A stretch of 64,000 bases of DNA from CAWAND01 sp963797485 (lineage in GTDB: Bacteria; Chloroflexota; Anaerolineae; Anaerolineales; E44-bin32), in contig CAWCPF010000003.1 in the NCBI GenBank assembly GCA_963797485.1, positions 558,001 through 622,000 of the forward strand, read 5' to 3'. Below the pieces are notes generated by a model. The model worked only from the letters and a program-made list of their open reading frames with translations. It was not told where the DNA came from and did not search any database. Positions within the stretch are counted from its first letter, which is position 1, and each line of letters begins with the position of its first letter. Shown piece after piece: positions 45,801 to 54,363 of the stretch. Made by a program: the position numbers and the translations under genes.

Positions 45801-46592
45801 GCCAATTACTACTCCCTGCGCGGAGAGATTGCCGAAAGCCTGGCAACCTACCAGGATTTGAAAGCCCTGGGTGACAAGAGCGGGAATCTTCAACACCAAG
45901 CCTGGGCGCTGGACGGGGTAGCCAAGTGCCTGCTGAGACGAGGCAACCAAGATGCCATCCTGCAGGCGATCGAGTTCCTTGGACGATCCCAAACGACCCT
46001 GGCCGGGGAAGGAATGTTTCAAGAGGAGGTCGAACTCCTCGGCTTCTTGGCCTTGGCGGAATGGCGGCTTGGACATGCCGACCGGGCATTGGCGATCGGC
46101 AGGCAAGCCGCCAGCATTCTTGAGCGGTCCGCTCCCAACTTCTTCGCTCAGGGCGAGGGCTACTCGAGCGTTGCTTGGACCTGTCTGTGGGGCTGGGAAT
46201 CCCGGCGAACCCGACCTGCTCCGGAGGTCGAAGATCTTCGCACACTCTCCCGGACCGCCGTTATGGCCCTCCACAGGCTAGCGGGCGTGTGCCCTGTGTG
46301 CATGCCGCGGGCGTGCATCGTGCGAGGCACCTTTGAATGGCTCAGTGGGCGTCCGGCCAAGGCGCGCGCTCTCTGGATTCGCGGCCTGGCCCAGGCGCGT
46401 GTACTCGGGATGCCCCTCGACCAGGCCATGGCCCACCTCGAGCTGGGCCGGCATCTTCCGGCCGAGGCTCCCGATCGGCTGGAGCATGTCGCGCAGGCGA
46501 AAGGCTGGTTTGACCGATTGGGGATGACCGTCGATCCAGACCCGACACAGCCCCGCCCTGTCAGCTTGGAGACCGAAGATGCCACTGGCTGA
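42826..46592 (+). CDS. BTAD-domain transcriptional regulator with AAA ATPase and TPR regions; two frame breaks
   Basis: ATG 42826 starts LEIRTLGQFEICRDGEPIDL, a winged-helix DNA-binding domain, but the frame must shift at 42847 (CTT-A-GGC). PAQSLLAFLCLNP and RSNLRHALWKLGDALG follow, then a second shift at 43087-43089 leads to NPEAAVWVDVNVFDAE and the bacterial transcriptional activation domain (LYRGELLPGFYDDWAELERE). After that comes an ATPase: FVGRQQQLDSL, Walker A ITGQAGSGKTSLA, Walker B VLIVLDDLHWIDPSSAALLH, then a long helical TPR-like region to the end. Corrected length is about 1254 aa. It resembles SARP/AfsR or LuxR-type large ATPase regulators; target genes are unknown. As written, a 1157-aa frame from 43119 would lack DNA binding. 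It overlaps the methyltransferase by 14 bases. Confidence 0.82.
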
Positions 46593-47373
46593 TCATTTGT
46601 GGTCGGGATTCAGAGCGCGAACGGTCGGCTGGTGGTACGGCTATTTGGGCGCGATGCTGACGGGCTCCCCGATCGTGTGTCTCAATTACGGCTATGCCTT
46701 CGCCACAAGCTCAGGCCAACCGGTGCTGTCGGCTGAGCAAGAAGACATGCGGCCGTATCTTCAGCTCTATCATCGGGTCGCCTCGCTGGCTGAGCCCCAG
46801 GGAAAGGACCTGCTCGAGATCAGCTGCGGTTACGGGGGAGGTGCGGCCTATGTGCAGTCGGCGTTCCGACCCCGCGCCACCACCGGTCTGGATGCCAGCC
46901 GGAGCGCGATTCAGAGAGCGGTACGCCGTTTCCGGAGCCCGGAGCTGGACTTTCTGGTCGGGCAGGCGGATGCCTTGGGCTTCCCCTCTGGGGTGTTTGA
47001 TGTGGTATTGAACATCGAGGCTTCACATTGCTACCCCGATATGCGGCGGTTCCTGAATGAGGTTCTCAGGGTGCTCAGGCCGGGTGGCCAGCTTATCCTG
47101 GCGGACTACCGGCCGGCGTCTGAAATCGGGCGTTTGGAGGCGCTGTTAGGGACGGCGGATTTTGTCCTTGAGGACTCGACCGACATCACGTCCAACGTCG
47201 TCCGATCCCTGGAAGAAACGCACGATCAGCGGACCGAATGGATTGCCCACTACGGGCCAGGCTGGTTGAGGCCCTTGATGGGGCAGTTGGCCGGGGTGCG
47301 GGGTTCCATCGCTTACCGAAGTTTTGTTTCGGGGCGGCTGCGTTACAACGTGTTTCGCGCCCGCCGACGGTGA
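46579..47373 (+). CDS. Class I SAM-dependent methyltransferase
   Basis: 264 aa. Motif I is DLLEISCGYGGGAAYVQ (about 73-89), followed by the acidic TTGLDASRSAI, then VLNIEASHCYPDMRRFLNEV and LRVLRPGGQLILADYR. Residues 1-60 and the C-terminal 80 are family-specific; NYGYA and the overall layout recall methyltransferases acting on hydrophobic small molecules (lipids, polyketides), but the substrate is not readable. It starts inside the end of the BTAD regulator, so the two proteins are made together; the methyltransferase may serve the pathway that the regulator controls. Confidence 0.82.
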   Translation: MPLADHLWSGFRARTVGWWYGYLGAMLTGSPIVCLNYGYAFATSSGQPVLSAEQEDMRPYLQLYHRVASLAEPQGKDLLEISCGYGGGAAYVQSAFRPRATTGLDASRSAIQRAVRRFRSPELDFLVGQADALGFPSGVFDVVLNIEASHCYPDMRRFLNEVLRVLRPGGQLILADYRPASEIGRLEALLGTADFVLEDSTDITSNVVRSLEETHDQRTEWIAHYGPGWLRPLMGQLAGVRGSIAYRSFVSGRLRYNVFRARRR

Positions 47374-47380
47374 GGCCCAG

Positions 47381-47605
47381 CTAGCGGTGCTGGGCGCCGC
47401 ACGAGCATGCGCCGCCGCAGGCGCAGCCGCTCGAGGCGGTCTCCGAGTGCTGGGTGGGGCGGGCGACAAAGGGGACGGAAAGCGTCCGGGAGACGTGCGC
47501 CCCGCCACATTCCACGCAGGCCTGCTGAAGATCCGCTTCGCGCATCGAGCGCAGGGCCTCAAAAGTCGAATGGCAGTCCAGGCATACGTACTCGTAGACC
47601 GGCAA
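47381..47605 (-). CDS. FmdB-family zinc ribbon protein
   Basis: 74 aa. It starts MPVYEYVCLDCHSTFEALRS, the hallmark of the FmdB putative regulatory family, with zinc pairs CLDC and CVEC. The C-terminus has an extra Cys-rich tail (GCACGGACSCG) that may bind another metal. The role is unknown; a link to amidase regulation was proposed for the founding member only. It converges with the methyltransferase gene (7 bases between stops). Confidence 0.85.
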   Translation of the reverse strand: MPVYEYVCLDCHSTFEALRSMREADLQQACVECGGAHVSRTLSVPFVARPTQHSETASSGCACGGACSCGAQHR

Positions 47606-47745
47606 TGGCGTCTCCCTGATCTTCGGGATGTATTGTAAACCGCTTCAGCCGCTAAGGGTCAACCCGCTCGGTCGTCCGGCCCTCGCGTGCCGCTGACTGA
47701 GCTCTTGCGCTCGACCTGGTCAACCCAATGACCAGCCTCCAACTT

Positions 47746-47767
47746 TGTGAAAGTTTTCACTTTTACA
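47746..47767. repeat. AT-rich inverted repeat in a 293-base intergenic region
   Basis: TGTGAAAGT (47746-47754) and ACTTTTACA (47759-47767) are inverted copies with one mismatch around TTTC. A second inverted pair (GTGAACCA at 47784, TGGTTCAC at 47815) and three GGTCAAC strings (47657, 47718, 47797) lie in the same gap (47606-47898). No convincing gene is seen in the gap. It may hold operators for the FmdB gene. Confidence 0.45.
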
Positions 47768-47898
47768 CAGCCCCCGACCTGGGGTGAACCATTGCCGGTC
47801 AACTTGCCGCGGCGTGGTTCACTCAATGGGTCGTCTTTTGGCAGCCTGAGGATATGCCCGGAGATCGGTCTCAAGTACTCGACTGGGGAGCGAGGCTG

Positions 47899-48819
47899 TC
47901 ACTCGGGTCGCCGGACTTTGAATTGATCGAAATCGCGGGCGACGGTGGTATTGGGAAAGACCTCGGTCGCCTCCGCCAGCACCTCGCGTGCGCGATAGCG
48001 GCGCGAGATGTGGGTGAGATACAGCTCCCGGACCCCGGCTTCGGCCGCCAGGCTGGCGGCGTCGCGCGCCGTCAAGTGGCCGAATTGGCGCGCCAAATCG
48101 GCCTCATACTCCAGGTAGGTGGCTTCAATCACCAGGGTGTCCGCCTGGTGACATACCTCAAGCAGATTGTCCGTGCTCCCACAATCGCCTACGTGGATCA
48201 GGCGCGCACCCCGCCGTTCCGGCCCAAGCACGTCTTCGGGCTCGACCGTGCGACCATCGGCCAGCTCCACCGGGCGACCTTCCACCAGGTTCTTGCGGAT
48301 AGGACCGACGGGCACTCCCAGCGCTTCGGCCCGCTCGGGGAGGAAAGGCCGGCGCGACTCCTCGACAAAGGCGTATCCGAAGCAGTCAGGTCCCCTGTGG
48401 GTAACGGGGAATGCCTCCACGCGCGCGCCGTCGGCCTCGAGCAGGATGCCCGGCTCAACGGGCACCAGCCGGATGTCGAGCGGCGGCCGGGCGCCGCGGA
48501 AGACCACCCCAAACACCAGGTCGTGAATGCGCTCCAGGGCCCAGCGCCCGGCGTAGATTTCCAGCCGGTCGATGGCCTCCCAGCGTGAGAAGGTGGACAG
48601 CAGACCTGCCAGACCGAGGATGTGGTCCAAATGTCCGTGGGTGATAAGCACCCGGTTCAAGCGGCGGAACCCAATGCCGGATCGCAGAATCTGCCGCTGC
48701 GTTCCTTCCCCGCAGTCGATGAGGAAGCGTTGGTCCCGGAAGCTGACCACGTGCGAAGACAGGCCACGATTGACCGAGGGGGCTGACGCCGAGGTTCCTA
48801 AGAAGATGAATTCAAACAA
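47899..48819 (-). CDS. rnz: Ribonuclease Z
   Basis: 306 aa. It cuts the 3' trailer from pre-tRNA, which is needed here because the visible tRNA lacks an encoded CCA. Metallo-beta-lactamase fold: FLGTSASAPSVNRGLSS at the start, zinc motif ITHGHLDHILGL (about 60-71), DCGEGTQRQIL, the PxKxVxxG-type exosite arm around GPIRKNLVEGRPVEL, and YLTHISRRY near the end with the last His ligand. Length fits the short bacterial form. Upstream on the minus strand is a TACAAT box. Confidence 0.93.
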   Translation of the reverse strand: MFEFIFLGTSASAPSVNRGLSSHVVSFRDQRFLIDCGEGTQRQILRSGIGFRRLNRVLITHGHLDHILGLAGLLSTFSRWEAIDRLEIYAGRWALERIHDLVFGVVFRGARPPLDIRLVPVEPGILLEADGARVEAFPVTHRGPDCFGYAFVEESRRPFLPERAEALGVPVGPIRKNLVEGRPVELADGRTVEPEDVLGPERRGARLIHVGDCGSTDNLLEVCHQADTLVIEATYLEYEADLARQFGHLTARDAASLAAEAGVRELYLTHISRRYRAREVLAEATEVFPNTTVARDFDQFKVRRPE

Positions 48820-48881
48820 TGGCTGGTGATCCGTCGCGGGACCGAAGTTGAGCCCGTGCCTATGCCGGACTCACGGCCGCC

Positions 48882-48887
48882 ATTGTA
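48882..48887 (-). promoter_or_regulatory. Possible -10 box of rnz
   Basis: TACAAT on the minus strand about 60 bases before the rnz ATG. The -35 region is poor. Confidence 0.35.
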
Positions 48888-48906
48888 CCCTAACGAGCGA
48901 CGGGAA

Positions 48907-49401
48907 CTAGAACGAGCGAGGCGTCGAGAGAACGGCGGCGGCACCGGCGGCCAGCGCTGACACGCCGACCACGATGGGGGACAGGCTCCATGCTGAGAGA
49001 CCCAGGCTCAACCCCCACAAAGCCGCGAACGCCATTGTGACGGCGAAGTAGCGGCGGCCAAACTGGTCCCGCCACATCCTGGAGGGGGTACATGCGGGTT
49101 GCCACGCGCCGGTCAGGATGGCGATTGCGCCGATCGCCAGATCGGCAGTCTGCAGCCCGGGGGGCCAGTCCGCACGCTGAAGGATGAAGATGGTGGCAGG
49201 GGCGAACAGGAACAGCCCGTAACCGGCGGCCAACAGACAGGAGCCGAAGGAACGGGAAGCGCGGGCTCGCCTCAGCGCGATTCCCAGAACGGCACTGAAG
49301 CCCAAATACAGCGTGGAGGCGCCGGCCCAATAAGCCAGTTGCGGGAGGGCGAGCAATTCGGCCATCGTATCGGCCGAGGGTGCAATTCGCGTGCCGGTCA
49401 C
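48907..49401 (-). CDS. Small integral membrane protein of unknown function
   Basis: 164 aa from GTG 49401; ATG 49365 (MAELLALPQLAYWAGASTLY) is an equally good start. Four to five hydrophobic segments (about 20-40, 55-75, 85-102, 120-140, 142-160), with small-residue-rich helices and no charged motif or metal site I can identify. It follows the CopD-like frame after 9 bases on the same strand, so the two may work together in the membrane. I do not recognise the family. Confidence 0.6.
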   Translation of the reverse strand: MTGTRIAPSADTMAELLALPQLAYWAGASTLYLGFSAVLGIALRRARASRSFGSCLLAAGYGLFLFAPATIFILQRADWPPGLQTADLAIGAIAILTGAWQPACTPSRMWRDQFGRRYFAVTMAFAALWGLSLGLSAWSLSPIVVGVSALAAGAAAVLSTPRSF

Positions 49402-49410
49402 CCGGCGTGT

Positions 49411-51030
49411 TCAGGAGGTTCGGGCCAGGGCGGTCAGCCCCAGGACGATCAGGCCGAGAATCAGATTCAGTCGATTGAGACGGGTCAAGCCTCTGACTGC
49501 CGACTCGGCCACGGCCGGCGACCCGTGGGCCTTGGCCTGCAGCAGCAGGCCGCGCTCGAGCCGGGGCTGGAGAAACCAGGTCTGGTACGCCGCCGCCAGC
49601 ACCATCACGCCGACGGCCACGTGCTTAAGCAAAATCGCCTGGGCCCATCGGTTGCTGATGACCAACAAACCCTGATAGTTCGGGTTGGCCTCCATTTGGA
49701 CCAAGCCGGTGGCCACCAGCAAGCCCAGGCTCAACCACGCGAGCGGCTCAAAGCGCCGCCTCATGGCGTGCAGCACATCGTGCCAGATTTCAGGATGCCG
49801 GCTTTGGGCCAGGCTGGGGTTGAGGACCACGGCTTGGAAGAACAGTCCGCCGATCCAGGCGATGGTGGCGGCCATGTGGACCCAAAAAGACCCTGCCAGA
49901 ACCCAATCCGGGGTGATCACGATTTCGGCCGGAAGTCCTTCCGCGGGCTTATGGCACGGAGAGGTTTCAGTAGGTGTCTCGGTAGGTGTCTCGGTTGGTT
50001 CCGATCCACCTTCGGGGGTGGAGGTCTCAGTCGGTTTGGTGTGGCGCGGGCGCGCCGTGGCCGTCTTACAAGCCTGGTGGGCTTCAGTGGCGGTGGGGTA
50101 GACGGTGGCGTTATCCCAGGCCAAGAGCGATTGTTCGTACATGGTCTCAGCCCCGCACGGGTCCCCGGCATCCACCAGTTGATCACCGTAACTTTGGGCA
50201 GAAATGGCGTATTTGATGTAAGCGTCGTTCCTCAGGTACGGCGCCACCAGGTAGACCTGGGCAAAATAACTGACGGCCTGGGCCCAATTCACGCCCATGT
50301 AACTGTTGGCCTGCAGGTAGAGCTCCGCCCAGCTCCGCCAGTTGTCCGCATCCCGATCCAGCGGGCCGAATTGCTCGGCGCGTGAAAGATCGTAGATCCC
50401 CTGCTCCAGCTGGCCCTGGTTGGAAATCAAATCCACCCCGCGGCTCCTGAGTGCCAGATACATCAAGTCGTCCCGGGCAACGGCGTTGTAGGTCGGATCC
50501 TTGGACTTCATCAACACCAGGGTGTCGATGGCGACGGTCCAATCGCTGTTCAGGAATGCCGCCTTGGCTTGCTGGTAGAGGTCCTGGACCGGGGACAAAT
50601 TCGGAGTGGGCGATGCCGCCGCTGTCGGTTGCGTGGTTGGCTGGTTGAGCGCCAGCAGGGCCTGGGCGAGCCGGTCGGGTGCGCCCGGAAAGCTGGGGTC
50701 GATCTGGATCACATACTCAAGGCGCTGTTGGGCGATAGCGTAGCGCCCGGCATCGAGATCCTGCAGGCTCAGGTCAAACTGCTCCTGAGCCACTTGGTGG
50801 ACCGAGGCGGCCCGGGCTTGTTCTCGCTGCTGAATGCCAATCCAGTAGCCCACCATTCCGGCGATGGCCACGATCACCACAAATCCCAGCAACAGCCAGC
50901 GGATGAGCCGCCACAAACGCGGCCCGCCATCTAAATCCGTCGATACATCGGCCGGGTTGCTAATGAGGTTGGCTGGGGTCGACTGGCTTGGCTGGTCATC
51001 CATGGGTGGATGGCTTGGATCCGAAGACAT
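49411..51030 (-). CDS. TPR membrane protein in frame with a CopD-like membrane domain
   Basis: 539 aa as written. N-terminal part (1-370): Pro/Ser-rich cytoplasmic start, one membrane helix (LIRWLLLGFVVIVAIAGMVG, about 42-61), then TPR-like repeats (LDAGRYAIAQQRLEYVIQID), ending in a Thr/Pro/Glu repeat (PTETPTETPTE). C-terminal part (371-539): four helices like CopD (FWVHMAATIAWIGGLFFQAV, LLKHVAVGVMVLAAAYQTWF), a family tied to copper transport. This may be two genes: a GTG at 49920 with GGAAGGA upstream would start CopD, and a one-base shift in the linker would end the TPR gene in an overlapping GTGA. The ATG lies 6 bases after a TATAAT box. Confidence 0.65.
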   Translation of the reverse strand: MSSDPSHPPMDDQPSQSTPANLISNPADVSTDLDGGPRLWRLIRWLLLGFVVIVAIAGMVGYWIGIQQREQARAASVHQVAQEQFDLSLQDLDAGRYAIAQQRLEYVIQIDPSFPGAPDRLAQALLALNQPTTQPTAAASPTPNLSPVQDLYQQAKAAFLNSDWTVAIDTLVLMKSKDPTYNAVARDDLMYLALRSRGVDLISNQGQLEQGIYDLSRAEQFGPLDRDADNWRSWAELYLQANSYMGVNWAQAVSYFAQVYLVAPYLRNDAYIKYAISAQSYGDQLVDAGDPCGAETMYEQSLLAWDNATVYPTATEAHQACKTATARPRHTKPTETSTPEGGSEPTETPTETPTETSPCHKPAEGLPAEIVITPDWVLAGSFWVHMAATIAWIGGLFFQAVVLNPSLAQSRHPEIWHDVLHAMRRRFEPLAWLSLGLLVATGLVQMEANPNYQGLLVISNRWAQAILLKHVAVGVMVLAAAYQTWFLQPRLERGLLLQAKAHGSPAVAESAVRGLTRLNRLNLILGLIVLGLTALARTS

Positions 51031-51036
51031 GGCGGG

Positions 51037-51042
51037 ATTATA
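51037..51042 (-). promoter_or_regulatory. -10 box directly before the TPR-CopD start
   Basis: TATAAT on the minus strand, followed by CCCGCC and then ATG at 51030. A leaderless mRNA is predicted. It is divergent from the promoter at 51062-51091, so the two promoters share about 50 bases. Confidence 0.55.
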
Positions 51043-51061
51043 CCTTATCGATTTGTCCAGC

Positions 51062-51091
51062 TTGACGCTCGGTTTTGGGGGGTGGTAAGAT
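51062..51091 (+). promoter_or_regulatory. Promoter for the TPR gene pair
   Basis: TTGACG (51062-51067), an 18-base spacer and TAAGAT (51086-51091). It lies about 65 bases before the preferred ATG. Confidence 0.6.
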
Positions 51092-51155
51092 GCACCTCCC
51101 GCCCGCTCACAGCCTCCGAGCGGTCCCCTTCTTCTACCCCCGGCGAGCAGGTGCG

Positions 51156-52688
51156 ATGTATCTCAGCGGCAGCAAATGGAGCATGCGCAAGAGGCGGCGG
51201 CAGCCCCCTAACCCATGGCGCATTCTCGGGCTGTTGGCCTTGATCGCCGCAGCTGTTTACTTCGAGCGCATGATCGTGCCCAGCGTGCCGCCGCTTTTCG
51301 TTCCCACGGCCACCCCGACGCGCAACGCCGCCGCCGTCTTGCTCGAGGCCCAAAGCCTGTTCCAGGCCGGCAAGCTCAGCCAGGCCGAGGCGGCCTATGC
51401 CGAGGCAATCACGGTCGACCCGAAACAAATCAACAACTACATCGATCTGGCCCGGATTCAAGCCCTGTCAGGTGAGCTCGATCAGGCCGAGACCAGCGCC
51501 CGGGATGCCCTGTTGATCGATTCAAATGCCGCTCAGGCTCAAGCCATGCTGGCCTGGGTGCTGGATCTCAAAGCTAATCAGGCGACCAATGACCAGGACC
51601 GCTTGAATTTACTCGATCAGGCGCAACAAGCGGTCAACCGCGCCTTGCAGCTGAACCCAGGGTCCGCGCTGGTCCACGCCATCAATGCGCAGGTGCTGAT
51701 CGATCAGTATTTGTTTGCCAACCAACAGGACGCCTATCAGCAAGCCAGCGATGAAGCCAACAAGGCGGTCGGCATCGACCCCACTTCGTTCGACGCCCAA
51801 TATGCCTTGGGAGTGGTGATGGAATCGACCGCCAACTATCAAGACGCATTGGAGGCGTACCAGACCGCGCTGCGCTCAAACAACAACCTGGCGCTTTTGC
51901 ACCTTAAGGCAGGCGATATGTACCTGGCCGAGGCCGCCCAGGGCTTGAGTGACACCCCGGCTCAGGACCTGATCGACTCGGCCATCAACAGCTATGTGCG
52001 TGCGGCATCATTGGCCCCAAATGACAGCCTCCCGTTGAAGCGCATCGTGCAGGCGTATTCTCGAACGGGCCAATATGCCCGGGCCAGCCAATATGCCGCC
52101 GACGCGGTCCACCTCGATCCTTCCGATCCGTACCTGCACGGCCTCTTGGGGCAAATGCTCAGGAAGAACAACCAATTGTCGGAGGCCGTGACCGAGCTTG
52201 GCAGGGCGATTCGCGGCGGGGGCATTCCGGGCGTGTGGACGGTTGACGGCGACACGATCCAGGTGACCGATAACACTCAGATCAACGGTGGCTTCGAGGT
52301 TGGGGATCAGGTTGTGGTTCAAACCACCACCGACTCGAATGGTGCCGTCGTCGCCCAAGCCATCCTCCCCGCCCCACCGGCCGGCACGGCGACGGTAGTC
52401 CCGGCGGACAACCTGACCGCCGGGGAAGTTCAGGCCATCCAGGACCCGGTGGTGATCGAGGGTTTGAGACTCGACCCGGGGGACGCTCGCGCCGTTGAGC
52501 TGTACTACACCTATGCGCTTGCTTTAGCCGAGAACGGCCAATGCGACCTGGCCATCCAGGTCTCTCAGGCCATCCTGCTGGGGATCCAAAATGACGACAC
52601 GGCCCGCTTCAACGCAGAAGAGGCGCTGCGAACTTGTGGCACCGAAATCACGCCGACCCCAACCCCGGCCGCCACGGCGACCCAATAG
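51156..52688 (+). CDS. Membrane-anchored TPR protein with a DUF5666-like insert
   Basis: 510 aa from ATG 51156; the frame is open from 51075 but that lies inside the -10 box, and ATG 51183 is also possible. A basic start (MRKRRRQPPNPWRILGLLAL) and one helix anchor it, so the bulk lies outside. TPR repeats fill about 60-370 (AGKLSQAEAAYAEAITVDPK, YQDALEAYQTALRSNNNLAL). Then comes a beta-rich domain of DUF5666 style (GVWTVDGDTIQVTDNTQING, then FEVGDQVVVQTTTDSNG), and a final TPR with a Thr/Pro tail. It probably scaffolds envelope proteins. The neighbour at 52712 is related and may form a complex with it. Confidence 0.75.
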   Translation: MYLSGSKWSMRKRRRQPPNPWRILGLLALIAAAVYFERMIVPSVPPLFVPTATPTRNAAAVLLEAQSLFQAGKLSQAEAAYAEAITVDPKQINNYIDLARIQALSGELDQAETSARDALLIDSNAAQAQAMLAWVLDLKANQATNDQDRLNLLDQAQQAVNRALQLNPGSALVHAINAQVLIDQYLFANQQDAYQQASDEANKAVGIDPTSFDAQYALGVVMESTANYQDALEAYQTALRSNNNLALLHLKAGDMYLAEAAQGLSDTPAQDLIDSAINSYVRAASLAPNDSLPLKRIVQAYSRTGQYARASQYAADAVHLDPSDPYLHGLLGQMLRKNNQLSEAVTELGRAIRGGGIPGVWTVDGDTIQVTDNTQINGGFEVGDQVVVQTTTDSNGAVVAQAILPAPPAGTATVVPADNLTAGEVQAIQDPVVIEGLRLDPGDARAVELYYTYALALAENGQCDLAIQVSQAILLGIQNDDTARFNAEEALRTCGTEITPTPTPAATATQ

Positions 52689-52711
52689 TCGAGGACGGCG
52701 GGACGGCCAGG

Positions 52712-54232
52712 ATGCAGCTCAAGGGTGATCAACTCAGGCTCGGCTCGGGACCGCGGATCAATTATCTGCGCGTCGCGTTCCTGGCGGGCCTTATCCTGGG
52801 AGGCTTGTTGCTGCTGCAAATGCGCGCATCGGGCCGCATCCAGCCCCTGTTTCTCCCCACTCCGACGGCCACGCGCACCGTAATCTCCTACGAAGAAGAA
52901 GCTCAGGCCAGGGTGTCTGCGGGCAACCTGCCCGGCGCCATCGTGGTCTACCAGAATGCGCTCAGTTCCAACCCAGAAAACGCGACCCTGTGGGCAGAGC
53001 TGGCGCGCATCCAGACCTACTCAAGTGCCCTCCAGGCCAGCAACGTCGATCAATTGGCCAGGCTTTCCGAGGCGCGCCAGTCAATCGACCAGGCGACACG
53101 ACTGGCCCCAGATGACGGCTTCGTGCGCACGATCAGGGCGCGCGTCTATGACTGGTCCGCCGCGGCTTATCAGGGCGATGATCGGGGGCTGTTTGATGAA
53201 TATCTGACTGAAGCCGACCAGAGCGCCAGGCAGGCCGGCGAACTGGTCCCAAACAGTGCGCTTGCCCAGGCCTTCAAAGCCGAGGTGGCGGTCGATCAAG
53301 GAAACTACCTGACGGCTTATGACCTGGCCAAGAACGCCGTGGACCAGATCGAAAGCGGCACGGCGGCTCTGTCCGGCTCCGCCTCACCCGACCTGGATGC
53401 CATCGACGCCTACTGGGTTTTCGGCATCGTGTCCGAGAACAATGGAGACTACCGGGGAGCCATTGCAACCTATCAAAAGGCCATCCAGATCAACGGCAAC
53501 CTGACCTTCCTTTACCTTCGACTGGGAACGAACTACCGCAAGCTGGCAGGCAACGCCATCAACGGCCTGGAGCGCCGGGACCTGGTCGACCAGTCCCTGG
53601 CGGCCTTCGACCGGGCAGCCAAGATCAACGAGCAGAACAATGTGCTCGACCCCGTCCCGTATCTGGCCATCGGTCGGACCTACCTCCAGGAGGGTGAGTT
53701 CTTCGTCGCCGCCAGGAATGTGGAGCGCGCCGTCTTGCTCGACAAGGGCAACCCTGCCCTGTATGGATTCCTGGGGGAGGTCTACTACCGCGCCCGCAAC
53801 TACGAAAGCGCCTTGCAGGTTTTGAAATGCTCGGTCGAGGGTTGCGATGCCCATCAGGCGGGCGACCTTCTATGCAATGGGATTCAGATCCTCAATTGCG
53901 ATCTGACCAACCGCACCGTCGATGATTATGGCCAGGCGGTGCCTGGACTGCCTCTGGACTCCGGCAGCCTGGAATACTATTACACGTATGCCTCGGCCTT
54001 GGCTTATCTGTCCGGTTCGCCGGGCTACGAAGCCAACTGCCAGATAGCCGAGGGCTTGTTCAACCAGCTCATGAGCGCCTACGGCGATGACACCACGGTT
54101 GTAGCGATTGTGAATGACAACCTCGCCATCTGCTCCTCGTCCGGGGCGGGCCCCGTCACACCCGCTGGCACAATCGGTCCCGAGCCCACCGGCACGCCTC
54201 CAGCCTCGATGGAACAGAATCCCGGCGGCTGA
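52712..54232 (+). CDS. Membrane-anchored TPR protein
   Basis: 506 aa from ATG 52712, 23 bases after the previous gene. It has the same plan: a short cytoplasmic start, one helix (LRVAFLAGLILGGLLLLQMR), a Thr/Pro linker (FLPTPTATRT), then TPR-like repeats (SAGNLPGAIVVYQNALSSNP, NNGDYRGAIATYQKAIQING, then AIGRTYLQEGEFFVAARNVE) and a Pro/Gly tail. Several Cys near 400-440 (CSVEGCDAHQAGDLLCNG) may form disulfides outside the cell. The specific role is unknown. The CIRCE-type groESL promoter begins 8 bases after its stop. Confidence 0.75.
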   Translation: MQLKGDQLRLGSGPRINYLRVAFLAGLILGGLLLLQMRASGRIQPLFLPTPTATRTVISYEEEAQARVSAGNLPGAIVVYQNALSSNPENATLWAELARIQTYSSALQASNVDQLARLSEARQSIDQATRLAPDDGFVRTIRARVYDWSAAAYQGDDRGLFDEYLTEADQSARQAGELVPNSALAQAFKAEVAVDQGNYLTAYDLAKNAVDQIESGTAALSGSASPDLDAIDAYWVFGIVSENNGDYRGAIATYQKAIQINGNLTFLYLRLGTNYRKLAGNAINGLERRDLVDQSLAAFDRAAKINEQNNVLDPVPYLAIGRTYLQEGEFFVAARNVERAVLLDKGNPALYGFLGEVYYRARNYESALQVLKCSVEGCDAHQAGDLLCNGIQILNCDLTNRTVDDYGQAVPGLPLDSGSLEYYYTYASALAYLSGSPGYEANCQIAEGLFNQLMSAYGDDTTVVAIVNDNLAICSSSGAGPVTPAGTIGPEPTGTPPASMEQNPGG

Positions 54233-54240
54233 AGCTCCCC

Positions 54241-54269
54241 TTGACACCCCGATTCAATTTGATTAGACT
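54241..54269 (+). promoter_or_regulatory. Promoter of groESL
   Basis: TTGACA (54241-54246), a 17-base spacer and TAGACT (54264-54269), just upstream of the CIRCE element, which would then sit at the transcription start region. Confidence 0.75.
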
Positions 54270-54280
54270 GACAATATGAG

Positions 54281-54307
54281 TTAGCACTCGCGGGACAAGA
54301 GTGCTAA
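54281..54307. promoter_or_regulatory. CIRCE operator (HrcA binding site)
   Basis: TTAGCACTC, 9 bases, GAGTGCTAA: a perfect match to the CIRCE consensus. HrcA represses groESL here until heat shock. The hrcA gene is not in the window. Confidence 0.95.
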
Positions 54308-54363
54308 CTTGTAATCTGTGTATCGAACGATCCAACGACACATCCGTATTCAGGAGGCTCCGC

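Noticed and set aside
47659..47874. 71-aa minus-strand frame in the gap before the FmdB gene
   Set aside because: It runs through the inverted repeats, has no ribosome site and no recognisable protein content.
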